A DNA stretch of 64,000 nucleotides from Acanthochromis polyacanthus (Eukaryota > Chordata > Actinopteri > Pomacentridae). The notes beneath the pieces are model-generated. The model was not told where the DNA came from, searched no databases, and saw only the letters and a list, made by a program, of their open reading frames with translations. Made by a program: the position numbers and the translations under genes. Below, piece by piece: positions 52,949-64,000 of this stretch (position 1 is the first letter of the stretch; each line of letters begins with the position of its first letter). Location of the stretch: the NCBI RefSeq assembly GCF_021347895.1, contig NC_067120.1, positions 24,785,361-24,849,360 of the forward strand. Direction: 5' to 3'.

Positions 52949-54115
52949 TAGAGTGCCTGTATAACCAGAGTGGCGACAACTGGGGATTTGACGCCATTTT
53001 GTTTCCATTCGCTCAATATGGGACACACAGTGCGAGGTGCACATTCACGAAAACTAGCTATTTCTGGATTGCTTAATGATTTCAAGACATGTTTTGGACA
53101 AAATATTTTACTGGCTTGTTTTGTCTGGATGTCCAAGGTTGGATTATGGCCGTTTTTGGGGAACATTTTCATCTGTGACTAGTTTTGAGCCTTCAAAAGT
53201 GAGTGGTGCTGTTTACGTTATTTGCTGTTTGTTGGACAAATGTGTTTATATTACCCGCTGTGGTAATCACATCTGAAAGTGGTTTATACCGGCGGATTCA
53301 TGAGAATCTAAGCTTTCCATGGGTGTATAATGTTTCTATCATCGAGTTTGCAGCTTCGGTCAATTTAGGAAAATACGTTTTCCCGTCTGCCTGTACGGTG
53401 CTGCAGCTGTTAGCATATGGCTAACAGCGTCCTCATGCTAACGGCGGCTGACAGCCCAGAAACAGGTGAACAACACGGAGCCTGTTCAGGTCATATGAGG
53501 CTGATAAGTGACTGCAGGTTGGACGGAAAACAGAAAATAGGAAACAGAAAACTGTCAGCTGTTTGTTGAATTGGAAATCATGTGAATGAACAGGGAGGCT
53601 GTTGTTGAAGCTCAGATTATACAACCATTGAAAGCCTACCAGCCACTCTTCAGCGGCCCGTATTTCATGCATCTCCATGCATGAAAATGGTCAAAGTCAA
53701 AATAACCACAACTGCCTAAAATCACATCAAACTTTTCTATCTGTCATTCACCCATACATCATAACATGAAAGTACATACATGGGACTAACCTGGCACAAA
53801 AACCATGATGAAGTGGGTTTCCATCCCACTCTCCGGACTTTATTTTCCCACAGTTTCATTCTTTCACTACTCCTGGGAAATCTAAACATGTGTAATCCCT
53901 TCTCCGATCGATTTGTGCACCCAAAGGCACAACAGCCCGTCATTTTTCAGGTATTTATGAAGCCAAAAAAGACCGAGAATTACTCTCTGCGTTGTAAACA
54001 ACGTTAACAGGCATAACCGGTGTTCATGAATTGGAAACAAAATGGCTCCTATAGATCATGTGACCAAAATCTTTTGGACCAGTCATGTCGATACTCTGAT
54101 AATATAGGGACTCTA
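52949..54115 (-). mobile_element. P-element-like (THAP) transposon, copy B (inverted)
   Basis: Ends TAGAGTGCCTGTATAACCAG and CTGATAATATAGGGACTCTA, with AGTCAGAT at both borders (52941-52948, 54116-54123). 1167 bp; the orientation is opposite to A and C. It carries its THAP exon at 53943-53791 and an extra stretch at about 53380-53680 absent from copy C. 53257-53306 is shared with the MITE at 17887-18440. Confidence 0.88.
53791..53943 (-). CDS. THAP-domain first exon, copy B
   Basis: 51 codons from ATG (53943) to a CAG|GTTAGT donor. It differs from copy A at a handful of residues around positions 10-29 (for example MTGCCAFGCTNRSEKGLH), while W..KVRRVGWKP..SWFLCQ is unchanged. The frame is intact with no stop; the rest of the transposase is absent. 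Confidence 0.82.
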
Positions 54116-54294
54116 AGTCAGATTAGAGTGCCTGTATATCAGAGTGGCGACATGACGGGTCCAAAAAATTTTGGTCACGTGATGTATAGACGCCATTTTG
54201 TTTCCAATTCATGAACGCCGGGTTTTCCTTTTAACGTTGTTTACACCACAGAGTGTAATTCTAGGTCTTTATTCGCTCCCTAAATACCAGAAAA

Positions 54295-54447
54295 ATGACG
54301 GGCTGTTGTGCCTTTGGGTGCACAAATCGGTCAGAGAAGGGATCCCACATGTTTCGGTTTCCCAGTGATCCTGAAAGAAGGAAACTGTGGGAAAATAAAG
54401 TCCGGAGAGTGGGATGGAAACCGACTTCATCATGGTTTCTGTGCCAG
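54295..54447 (+). CDS. THAP-domain first exon, copy C
   Basis: 51 codons, again ATG to CAG|GTTCGT. The changes from copy A include Ala to Thr at position 10 and SNSERR to SDPERR after the F-P motif. The zinc ligands visible in one exon (Cys-4/Cys-9 area and the Cys before the donor) are kept. The donor here reads GTTCGT rather than GTTAGT. Confidence 0.82.
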
Positions 54448-54582
54448 GTTCGTCCCATGTATGTACTTTCATGTTATGATGTATGGGTGAATGACAGATA
54501 GAAAAGTTTTTATGTGATTTTAGGCAGATGTGGTTATTTTGACTTTGACCATTTTCATGCATGGAGATGCATAAAATACGGA

Positions 54583-54622
54583 CCGCTGAAGTTTAACGGG
54601 GTAACCCGTTAAACTTCAGCGG
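54583..54622. repeat. Perfect palindrome with 18-bp arms and GTAA loop
   Basis: CCGCTGAAGTTTAACGGG, GTAA, then the exact reverse complement. Copies A and B have only one arm-like sequence at this place. Confidence 0.95.
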
Positions 54623-55074
54623 CCCATATGTGCGAATGTATTTTGCTAAATTGACCGAAGCTGCAAACTCGATGATGGAAACATTATACACCAATGGAAA
54701 GCTTAGATTCTCATGAATCCGCTGGTATAAACCACTTTTTGATGTGATTACAACAGCGAGTAATATAAACACATTTGTCCAACAAACAGCAAATAACGTA
54801 AACAGCACAACTCACCTTTGAAGGCTCAAAACTAGTCACAGATGAAAATATTCCACAAAAAACGGCCATAATCCAACCTTGGACATCCAGACAAAACAAG
54901 CCAGTAAAATATTTTGTCCAAAACATGTCTTGAAATCAGTAAGCAATCCAGAAATAACTATTTTTCGAGAATGTGCACCTCGCGCTGCGCGTCCCATATT
55001 GAGTGAATGGAAACAAAATGGCATCAAATCCCCAGTTGTTGCCACTCTGGTTATACAGGCACTCTAAGTCAGAT

Positions 55075-56066
55075 GAGGTAATACTGCCCTCTTGTGGATA
55101 ATGTCCACCACCACTTCATGTATCAGTGGAAGGCACTTTGTTTGGTTTTGAATTTGGGTGTTTTCCTGGCAAGGTAGATCTGGGGTTCTTACCGTTATTC
55201 TCTTTATCAGTCAATTAAATTTTTTAGTCACATAATTGTACAAAATGTCAGACAATAACTAAAAATGCCTTTTCACACGGTGATGTCTTCAAATTACCTA
55301 TGGTGTTTTACCAACAGTCAGAGCATAACTGTGTTAAAATATAATTTTGTAAAGACAGTATTTATTTGCCATGGTTCATCCTTTTACCTGACTTTGCAAT
55401 GCCATCTTCATATAAAATAATTACTTTAACCAAACAGTAAACATGTGACTCATGGCTGCACACTGGTGGAAGACATGTTTACTGCTGCCTTGCAGGTCTT
55501 TTTGTTCAGCATCTCACCGGTCCGGATCAGATCAGCCGAAGGAAGGAAGGATGCTTTCCGTGTTTCTGTTTCTTTACAGGGAAACCTGCCCAACAGAGCA
55601 ACACTGCCTGAGCGGAGGCAGGGAACAGATCGTCCTTTAATCTGCTGTATTGTTCTTCTGACATGAAGAAGCTGAGTGTGCATGAGGAAGAGAGTGTGTT
55701 TTAGTAATTTCCATTCATCTCTCCATGTGCATGCACAACAAAGGGTGCTATTATGAACAGGAAATGAGCATGTATGAGTGCTCCATTCAGTTAAGATGAG
55801 CTGCAGTGGTGATGATGGTCAGGAGGTAAAGATAGAAGCTGTACCAGTAAATTATAATTACAGTGAGTTTTAATTGTCCAACTGCTCTGTGAAAAGGTTG
55901 TCTTTTCTTCCTTCAGATAAAGCATTATCATTCTCGGGAGGACAACCTGTGATGCTGCAATCCAGGTATGAAGATGACACATTAGACATTGGAGCTCATT
56001 AACAGATGCGGTGGGATTTAGCCTACATTTTATTAGTGTCAGCAAAAAACGTCTTTACCCTAAATG
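55075..56066. other. Intergenic stretch with weak exon-like blocks
   Basis: No repeat recognised. Three blocks look like possible exons: 55579 onward after TTTCTTTACAG, 55497 after GCCTTGCAG, and 55918-55966 between TTCCTTCAG and CCAG|GTATGA. No protein family is recognised and no consistent frame links them, so they may be noncoding RNA exons or chance. Confidence 0.3.
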
Positions 56067-56427
56067 TACACTACTGTTAAAAAGTTTGGGGTCACTCAGG
56101 CAATTTTATATTTTCGGTGAAAACTCACACTCATGCTAAAACAAGTGCACAAGGGTTTTCTAATCATCAATTAGCGTTTCAACACCATTAGCTAACACAG
56201 TGTAGCATTAGAACACAGGAGTGATGGTTGCTGGAAATGGGCCTCTGTATCCCTATGTAGATATTCCATTATAAATCAGGCGTTTCCAGCTAGAATAGTT
56301 ATTTACTACAATAACAATGTCTAGACTGTATTTCTGATTCATTTCATTTCATCTTCATTGAAAAAAGGTCTTTCTTTCAAAAATAAGGACATTTCTATGT
56401 GACCCCAAACTTTTGAATGGTTGTGTA
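56067..56427 (+). mobile_element. Tc1-like MITE, copy 7 (complete)
   Basis: TACACTACTGTTAAAAAGTTTG at the left, CCCCAAACTTTTGAATGGT at the right, with TTGCTGGAAATGGGCCTCT inside. Confidence 0.85.
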
Positions 56428-57852
56428 ATGTTTCATTTTTAGAAAAGGAAAAGTAATTTTCTGACATGACTGGCCATTGTAGTTTTCAACAAACTGTATC
56501 GAAACGGGGTGAAAAAGGGGATTTGTTGGGGGCAAGGCGCAGCAGTGTATTGATCAATGTTTTGTGCTCCTATGAGCGTGCTGGGCAGCTGAATGTTGTG
56601 AGTGGGATCGATTTTAAAACACAGTAATGTATTCTGGGTAATGAAGGAATAACACACGTTGACTCAGTGGTATGTTTTAAACAGCTCTTGGACAACAATG
56701 GAGCTCAGTGGCATAGAGCCTTTAGCTGTGTCAGGCCTAAGATACACAGATAATACACTTCATTGTTAGCTTTGGTATATTAATTGAGTTTACAGACATT
56801 AACAGAATGTAGAATATATCCATATTATATAACAGCAACTCCAATCATAACCTCAAAACCCGCCATCCGCTTTATCAAGGCATGTTTTAGATACGTTTAG
56901 TACGGGGAATCATTTTTCTGGAGTTGATGAAAATGTGCTGATTAGTGTCAAAAAAGTTTCATTTATGTTCTAGCCTCAGATGGATACTCCTGGTGTTTAT
57001 GGCGTCATACCTGTATCATATTGCACAAAAGACATTTTTGACTTCACTCTCCTTTTAGCCATGGTTGTACTGCTGATGGGGGATTTTATATTGCAAAGAA
57101 AAATGAATTCACAGTGATGAAAAATGTAACAGATGCAAAAAATGACCAGAAACCCCGGGAATTCAGAGGGATATCCTAAAATTGCACATAATTTACAATA
57201 CTGTGGAGTGTTTTTTTAGACAGATTTCTAGTGTTCTAATTAATTTTCACTTCTTTCAGTACACCATGAAATCCTACTGACAAGACTCAAAACATGTAAG
57301 ATAATTGAGCCCTCAGTGAACAGTTGCTTTTCCAGAATTATTTATTGTCATTTTATTATGCAGTTAGGAGGCGGGACCATCTACAAAATCCTGGATGGAA
57401 AGCTTGAATACATTTTATGAAATAAGAAGTCAGCATTGCTTTTCAGCAGCAGACTGGAATTGCAGAGTGTTTTTAGACTCTCTGGTTGCATGAATAAAGG
57501 CACCAAGCTGTTTATTTTAAAGTATTAACATTTACACTGCATTTTTAAGTCTCTTATTTGCTCCTCACAGAGCGATGAAATTAACTGAAACCAAGAGCTG
57601 CCTGGTACTAAAATGCTGGTGGCATGCTTTGGAAAATGGTCAGCAGTAATTTACAGCACTGCTTAGACAATTTGAAGTTTATTAGATATGAGGGGCATTT
57701 TTTCCATGAAGTTTTCAAACTGTAGTAAAGACTTATCTGTTTTCCCACAGAGCTCTTTCTATTTAATTATTTTTTAATACTGTGGAAGATAGCAGTACAT
57801 TTAAGTTTAAATTACTGTAGTCAATAGGAAAACAAGAAAATCCCTTAGAGAG
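56428..57852. other. Stretch without recognisable features
   Basis: AT-rich sequence on both strands; short frames only and no repeat family I can name. Confidence 0.5.
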
Positions 57853-58240
57853 CACAATACTCCACCAAGGCTGCTCAGTGGTTGTATGATTTCTGATGGA
57901 TCAAATCTTTAAAAAATTTGTGGTCCACAGCAGTCCATTTGTAGTAGGATTGCAATCATGTGATCATCAGCAGGCAGCTAATGTTGTGTTCATAGATAGA
58001 GTGATGCCATGTCACTATGTCACAATGATACAAAAATCTTTAACAAATCCATGGATCCAGACTCTAAGCCGCATCACCGCCAAAATCTAATCAGTTGGTC
58101 CTTCTGTCATCTCTGACCTTTGCTGAAAATTTTATCATAATCTGTTCATCTGTTTGTGAGTAATTTTGCAAACAGACAAACAGACTAACAGACAAACCAG
58201 TTCCGATCATCACATAGCTCATTTCTTGGTGGAATAATTA
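57853..58240 (+). mobile_element. 'TCCACCAAGG' DNA-element family, copy with both ends
   Basis: Begins CAATACTCCACCAAGGCTG and ends CATTTCTTGGTGGAATAATT, which are inverted ends. The inside has TTTGTAGTAGGATTGCAATC, CAGCAGGCAGCTAATG and GACAAACAGACTAACAGAC. It lacks the 5' internal part found in 29368-29956. Confidence 0.8.
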
Positions 58241-58350
58241 TTTGATTTGGAACCACAAAACTTAAAAAAGATTTTTAAATGTGGGTCTTTACCTTCAGTT
58301 GAAATCTTATTTTGAACATATCACCAGACATTCACCCCCTGTGTTAGTCA

Positions 58351-58556
58351 ATCTATCCATCCATCCATTCTCTATACACCGCTTTATCCTCACTAGGGTC
58401 GCGGGGGGGCTGGAGCCTATCCCAGCTGACTCGGGTGAGGGCAGGGGACACCCTGGACAGGTCGCCAGTCTGTCACAGGGCTACATATACAGACAAACAA
58501 TCACTCTCACATTCACACCTACGGGCAATTTAGAGTAATCAGTTAACCTCAGCATA
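58351..58556 (-). mobile_element. tRNA-derived SINE with ATGG tail, copy 2 (5'-truncated)
   Basis: On the + strand it starts with the tail (ATCCATCCATCC), then GGCTGGAGCCTATCCCAGCT, GTCGCCAGTCTGTCACAGGG and TTAGAGTAATCAGTTAACCT. It is the reverse of the 3' half of 19611-19975 and lacks the tRNA-like head. Confidence 0.85.
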
Positions 58557-60464
58557 TTTTTGGACTGTTGTTAGTCAATTCTTATGGTAAAATACATTTT
58601 GTACAAGATCAAGTCTGTATTGGAGAAAGGAGTCGTAACATTGCAGCTGAGCTTGGAAAATGTTTTATATATTGGACTGTGTTTGTGTCCTGGAGATCCA
58701 TAGCTTGAGACTTCTCTCATGTTCACTTTGCAGATCCTTGTAGAAACAGAAGCTCACATTGGTAACAGCTGGTATGGAAGATGCCTCCAGAAGATGTTGG
58801 CAACTTCACCTGCATGAACTCTCCTCTTCACCTGAATTCATCCATTGCTGTCAGTTTGATTTGTATTATGTTGTACTGTTTTCTGTTCTGGTTTCCAGTT
58901 TACGCTGATGGTAAAATCTCAATTGTATTCCTCACACATCACCGACATCAGCACTCTATATTAAAAATATCTTAAAACCATACTAGTGGTTTTTAGATGA
59001 TCACCACTGATTTCAACTACAGTATTATCAATAGGCTCAAAAATGAGCTTACTACAACTTTAAAATTTCTTCATTCAAAATAATTCTTTGTAATAAGCAA
59101 TTTATTAGATTTTAATTGCATTTTTTTAGTAATGCAATCAAGGTTAGGTTGACATCTTTGGCTCAAACAAAAAACATTTTGTTCATTGGCTGCAAAGTTA
59201 GCATCGGACTGTAGATTTATTTTCTTTGCTGTTGCCCTGATCCGTCCCCAAACCATGCTGTCCTTGCTGGACTCCCCTCTGATCACCGTTAATGAAGTCA
59301 GTTTTGCAGCAGCTGGCAGCTCCTTATCACACAATTTATTTTCATCAGGCCTGCTTTCATTATGTGTAACCAGCTGTGTGCAGGACTGCATTATAGTTCT
59401 GTGTTAAAGCCTGAGTGAGCATAGTTTTATGACTCCCTGGGTCTACACTGTTCAGTTCACTCAGAAAAAGAGCTATAAAGTGATATATGGACTATGACAA
59501 TTTCCTGAAATGGACACTAGCTCAGAAGGAAAATTGCATGTAGTGAATATAAATTGGAAGATTACAATTTTCCACCATGACTATGATTATGAATCTTTTT
59601 ACGACAACTCCATGACTGTGAAATTTTCAGCAGTCTAAGTAAGTTTTGCTGAAACTCTTTTTGATCACTTGTTAGTTTAGGTTAGTGAACAAAGTTATCA
59701 AGTAAAATGGTTACAATACATTTAGCAGCTAAATCACTAGCTTTAAAGTTAGCTTAAAGCACAGTTTTTGATAACTGGATCTGCTTTTTGTTTGTTTCAC
59801 ATTAGCTCTCAAATGGTTAGGTGTTTGTTTTTTGTTTTTTTTTTGAAGTGGAGTTGTAAGAGCTACTTATCCATAATTAGTTCATTACCTACATTAGATT
59901 GCAGTTGGCACACCCACAGTTTGGACATGCAGGAGTAACGGCATAGAAACTAAACAATGCAATGCTGTGGAGAGGGACAGCAGCCAAATATATTTTAGCC
60001 ACCCAAAGAGACCCAACTAAAGAATTACTATCAGTTTAAGTGTATGCTCAATTGCCCATTCACTGCTTTACCTCTTGGTCAGATGGTTCTTCCTGACATG
60101 AACCTGTTGTTATGCTGAAAATGACTGTCTGATGGCAAGATAAAGCAGTTAAAATATTCTAAATTTAATGGACACTTAAAATAATATAGATTTTTTTGGG
60201 CTATGCCTTTCTTTTAGGTTGCTAAAATATGTTTTGTTGCTGACTCTGTCCACAGCAATCTTTGTCACTACTCCTGTCTGCTTCTCCAAATTGTGGGTGT
60301 GCCCAGCTTCCATCTATACACTGATTATGGACAAGTACCTCACAAAACCCCACTTCAAAAATTGCAAAACAATACTTTATTTGGTTATGTATAAAGTTAC
60401 ATAGTGCTTCAATGCTGCAACTAAAACAGTTGTGGTTGAGGTGGGCTAGCAGTTCCCTTTTTAA
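58557..60464. other. Stretch without recognisable genes
   Basis: Short frames at 58781-58975 and 59071-59391 have no recognisable content. The former follows a CTTTGCAG and has a hydrophobic run (SIAVSLICIMLYCFLFW), but no family is suggested. Confidence 0.45.
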
Positions 60465-60880
60465 TGTGAGGTGAAGCTCTCATTTTTGCAAGTTGGTCTT
60501 TGTTCCAACAGTCACTTATGGTCATGAGTTCTAGGTAGTGACTGAAGGAACAAGATTGTAACTACAAGTAGCCAAAATAGGTTTTGTCTGTGTGGTGGGT
60601 GGGCTGAGTCCTGAAATCGAGTGAGGAGTTTCTGATTCTTCATGTTGGTAGGAGCCAGTTGGGGTGGTTTAACATTTGATTAGGATGCCTAGTGGGCGGA
60701 AGTTTTCCAGGAATGTCCAACTGGGAGGAGACCTCGAACCCAGAACCCAGAACTTACGAGGCTACATATCTCATCTGGCCTTGGAACACGTCAGTATCCC
60801 TCAGGGGCAAATGGAAATTGTTGTTAGGGAAAGGGAAGCTGCTGCCATAATGACCCAACGCTGAATAATTGGAAGAAAAT
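60465..60880 (+). mobile_element. RTE/Rex3-like LINE 3' fragment, second copy
   Basis: Contains FVPTVTYGHEF-like and VVTEGTRL-like pieces around 60500-60560, then a frame from 60676 (RKFSRNVQLGGDLEPRTQ ... RGYISHLALEHVSIPQGQME) that matches the end of the same fish LINE as 13680-14100 (G-R-P-R-x-R-W-x-D-Y-I-S-x-L-A-W-E-x-L-G-I-P-like). Broken by stops, 5'-truncated. Confidence 0.75.
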
Positions 60881-62190
60881 TAATGAATCTGCCAGTAGTT
60901 CTCTAAGAGTTAGCATTGTGTTACAGATCAGTTTGACAGATTGTGTTTTCCTTAGATAAGCTGAAGAACCAGTTTAGCAGAACAAAACCTGTGGTCCAGG
61001 TCAGCTATTGCTTTGTTTATGAGATAAAAATAATTATATTCAGGTTATCCAAATCAAAGTATAATAGCTTGGTTCAGTTTAACTGATAGCTTAAGAGAGA
61101 TTAAGATTAAGATCTAAGAGCTATTTTCAGAAAAGCCAGTACAGTTTTTTGAAGTGAGCAAGTGGAGTATTGTAGGCCAGTTTGTTTCAGGTTTCAGTGG
61201 GGCCTGCAGGTGTAAATAAGCCTGACCTATTTACACCAGCCTGTATGAAATGTCAGTACTGATTAATCTACACTGTCCATGTTGATAAATAAATATATTT
61301 CAAAAGAAAACTTGTCAGCAGGTGGAGATTGCAATGAGACCATCACATGAGAGTTGACGATAAAAGTACCAGCTGGCCCATGTTTCCTGAAAGATGATAA
61401 AGCCTCGTCCTGGCTTTGCATTTCAAATGTTTGTTGCATGTGTCAGACATAGTAATTTTTCATCATTTTTACATGTTATTAAAATGGCAGTGAATTTATG
61501 ACCACCATCAGTTCAAATGTGCATGAGTAAATACTAAAGGACTTTTTGTAGAGTTGTACTGCCATTGCATTGTTAAATGACAGTTACACTGTGCTGCACT
61601 GCACACTCACATAAAGTGTGTAGCATTCAATATGTTATCATTACTGCTGCAAAAAGGGTCCAGTGTCATATTTATTGTTTTTAAAGTTGGAGTCATATTG
61701 CATTTTATGAGATATTCTTCATTTCGCCAGATTTTGGGTGATGGTTCAATGGAGAGTATAGCCACTAAAGTGTTGCCAAGTCAAACATATAAAGATATAA
61801 ATAGTTGTGACTGTAAATATGTTCAGAATGTTCATGTAAAATATTTGTTGGTTTAAAAAAGTGACACTTGAAATTATTTATGTGCATAGTAGTGGCTTTT
61901 TATTTTAAAAAGTATTTCAAATATAAATAAAAAGATAAAAATGTTTTAATAAGAAATCCTAAAAATACTCAGTCGTTTTGGAAACTTCATTATAGCTTCT
62001 GTTGATACTTTTGTGTTTGGTTAGTGCTAAATGTAACCTGTTTGATTGTAAAAGTAGTAAACATGTTTTTCATAAAACTTGGATGGTTGGAGCTGATGTG
62101 CTTTTTATTAATTTGATTTCTGTGTGTAGCTTTATGTTTTAGGTATTTAAAAATACTTTGCTGATTGCTGGTGACCCACAGCAAAGTGCA
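60881..62190. other. Stretch without recognisable features
   Basis: AT-rich DNA with no coding or repeat signal that I can identify. Confidence 0.5.
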
Positions 62191-62215
62191 CTGTGAAAAA
62201 ATAAAATAAAATAAA

Positions 62216-62324
<109 letters not shown>

Positions 62325-62329
62325 CTTTT

Positions 62330-64000
62330 TCTTTTTTACAGTCAAATTCCAGCAGGTGTGGTTGCCAGAATGCTATTTTATAGGTATTGTCATGTACATT
62401 TTGCTCTAAAGGTTAAAATTTTTCTTTTTTTTTTTTTACAGTGAAATATGGAATGAAGTACATTTTTCTTACCTTAAAATCAACAGTATTAAAATATTTC
62501 TTTACTGTAAATGAAGAAAATGTTTTACCGTAATTTTACAGTAGCGTTCTGGCAATCACAGCTGCCGGAATTTTACCATAAAAATAATCTTGTTTTTTAC
62601 AATACACTAAGAAACACACTGTTAGCGAAGTACCTCATATAACCTCACTTCTAAAAACCCAAGCTTTCTTTTAGAGTAAGAGGGAACAGCTGCAGGTGCA
62701 GCGATGCCTAACTGCCCACTAGGTTCAGCAGTATTATCCATTTGTGTGGGGCTAATGTAGGGGAGCTGCTCTCCCTGTTGGCATACAGCACTGAAGTGAA
62801 GGTTTTACCAAGTTTCCCCAGAAAGAGGCCAAATGCATCATGATGAGAAGAAAGTTGGCACATGGGACAAAATTTGAAGAATGCAGAAACAAGTAACACT
62901 CAAGGGTTTTAGAGATACCCAAACTCTTCAGTAAGAATTGAAACCAAACATCTTTCATTGTCATTCAGGCTACATCAATTTTATTGTATTGTGTTAATTA
63001 AATCACCAGAGCCTTATCATGTATGAACAGTCACAATCATTAAGCAAGGCCCTCCACATGCTGTTGACTGAAGGAAACCTTTTAATGATTCATTAGAATC
63101 AGGACAACCTTCGACACCAGGTTTGTTTACAGTGCATGCTGGGTAAGCGTCTGTGTTGGTATAGCTGGTTGGTTTTAAGAGCTGCATGATGCTGCTGCAA
63201 GAGAGGGGAGCGTACACACACAGGTAAGACTTTCTCTTACACAAAAATACACAGAGGTTGTATTTTTTTCCTGTTTCACACTAAAGAAAAAACAAAAAAA
63301 CACATTTGTAGCGTACCTTTTTCCACTAAAGAATGTGAAGAGCAAATGTTAAAGTGATCCCCACCTCAGGTCCACTGGATTGCAGATGTTTTGCCTGACG
63401 CATTTGCTATCACAAGAAAAAAATATGATTCCTTTGTTGAAAATGATGTTTTTGAAGATTCGGAACCTTGTCTCACAATTTCTCCTTTAGCTTGAAGTAG
63501 TGAATAAATTTAGGTGGTTGAATATATTAGGCATCTCATTTTATGTATAATTAAAAAGTCCCTTTGGACAAGGGTACCCAAGGCATAAGTCTTGTCATGC
63601 TTAAAATATTTTGGAGGTAATAGCAGGGCGATTTTGTACTTTCTCTGTAGTGGATATTGACATAACTAAACCCAGATTTGGCTCTTGCTTAGTTTGTGTG
63701 CACTTTTTATCTTCCTTAGTTTCAAGAACATTTTTTTCAGTTTTCTCTTTGTTCAACTACATAAATCTTTGGTGCATATTGTCATGGCCGAGTGGGGTAC
63801 ATGATTCAAATTAAAACCTTTAAAATAGAATTAAATTGGGTAATTAGGATTTAAAAAAAACAATTAAAGCTGACAACGCCACCTAGTAAGGGACTAGGAC
63901 CCATTTGAAAGAGGTTCTTAACCCAGAGGTGAACAGTGCATAACAACAGAGGATAGTAAAAGTTTTTGCAATAAATTTATTAGGCCGAAGATAAATTGTT
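62330..64000. other. Right end of window without recognisable genes
   Basis: There is a T run at 62424-62437 and short frames only. No repeat family or exon is supported. Confidence 0.5.

Larger units (their letters stand above)
54124..55066 (+). mobile_element. P-element-like (THAP) transposon, copy C
   Basis: 943 bp with ends TAGAGTGCCTGTATATCAGA and GTTATACAGGCACTCTA; AGTCAGAT at 54116-54123 and 55067-55074. The smallest copy, carrying the empty TTAA site that was filled in copy A, the THAP exon (54295-54447) and a palindrome at 54583-54622. Confidence 0.88.

Noticed and set aside
58781..58975. Short frame with a hydrophobic stretch, possible membrane-protein exon
   Set aside because: No family, no clear donor, no partner exon in frame.

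Overview
The window is AT-rich vertebrate nuclear DNA, almost certainly from a percomorph teleost. The evidence is GT-AG introns several kb long, tRNA-derived SINEs with an ATGG tail, Tc1-like elements and their short derivatives, RTE/Rex-type LINE scraps, P-element-like THAP transposons, a Ty3/gypsy element and long (GT)n and (ATCC)n tracts. No bacterial operon, rRNA, tRNA gene or CRISPR array was seen.

The one host gene I can support is the 3' part of a RALY/hnRNP C-family RNA-binding protein gene on the + strand. Five exons (2707-2757, 20857-21041, 32761-32874, 38510-38661, 40775-40864) have AG/GT borders and intron phases 2, 1, 1 and 0. They join into one open frame of 196 visible residues ending in TAA. 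The RRM exons must lie to the left of the window. Exons 2 and 3 match the family's FDY...VKRPR segment and the LK...ELxxIKxELTxIK coiled coil. The last two exons do not look like any family tail I know.

The introns (1-2706, 2758-20856, 21042-32760, 32875-38509, 38662-40774) are filled with mobile DNA. The first large intron holds Tc1-like MITEs, a solo LTR, LINE fragments, a 242-bp near-perfect inverted repeat (9717-9958 / 12659-12900) and TTAA-flanked and long-TIR MITEs. The second holds a broken Ty3/gypsy retrotransposon on the - strand (21604-29367, 5-bp target duplication), whose 5' LTR carries a 950-bp DNA element. The fourth holds a Tc1 transposon split by a solo LTR.

From 40865 to the right end no further host gene is supported. 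The region 41.4-55.1 kb is a nest of transposons: a hAT element with a long inverted repeat (41442-43652), a Tc1-like element split by a solo LTR (43700-46565), and three P-like/THAP transposons inserted one after another at the same 8-bp target (46979-55066). The first P-like copy contains a TTAA-target element and a pol-less LTR retrotransposon (48690-52876). That LTR element is the most unusual object here: a gag-position ORF runs, through one recent TGA, into 442 further sense codons of a GC-rich Pro/Arg-rich tandem repeat, with no protease, reverse transcriptase or integrase. From 55.1 to 64 kb there are only scattered MITE, SINE and LINE copies and microsatellites.
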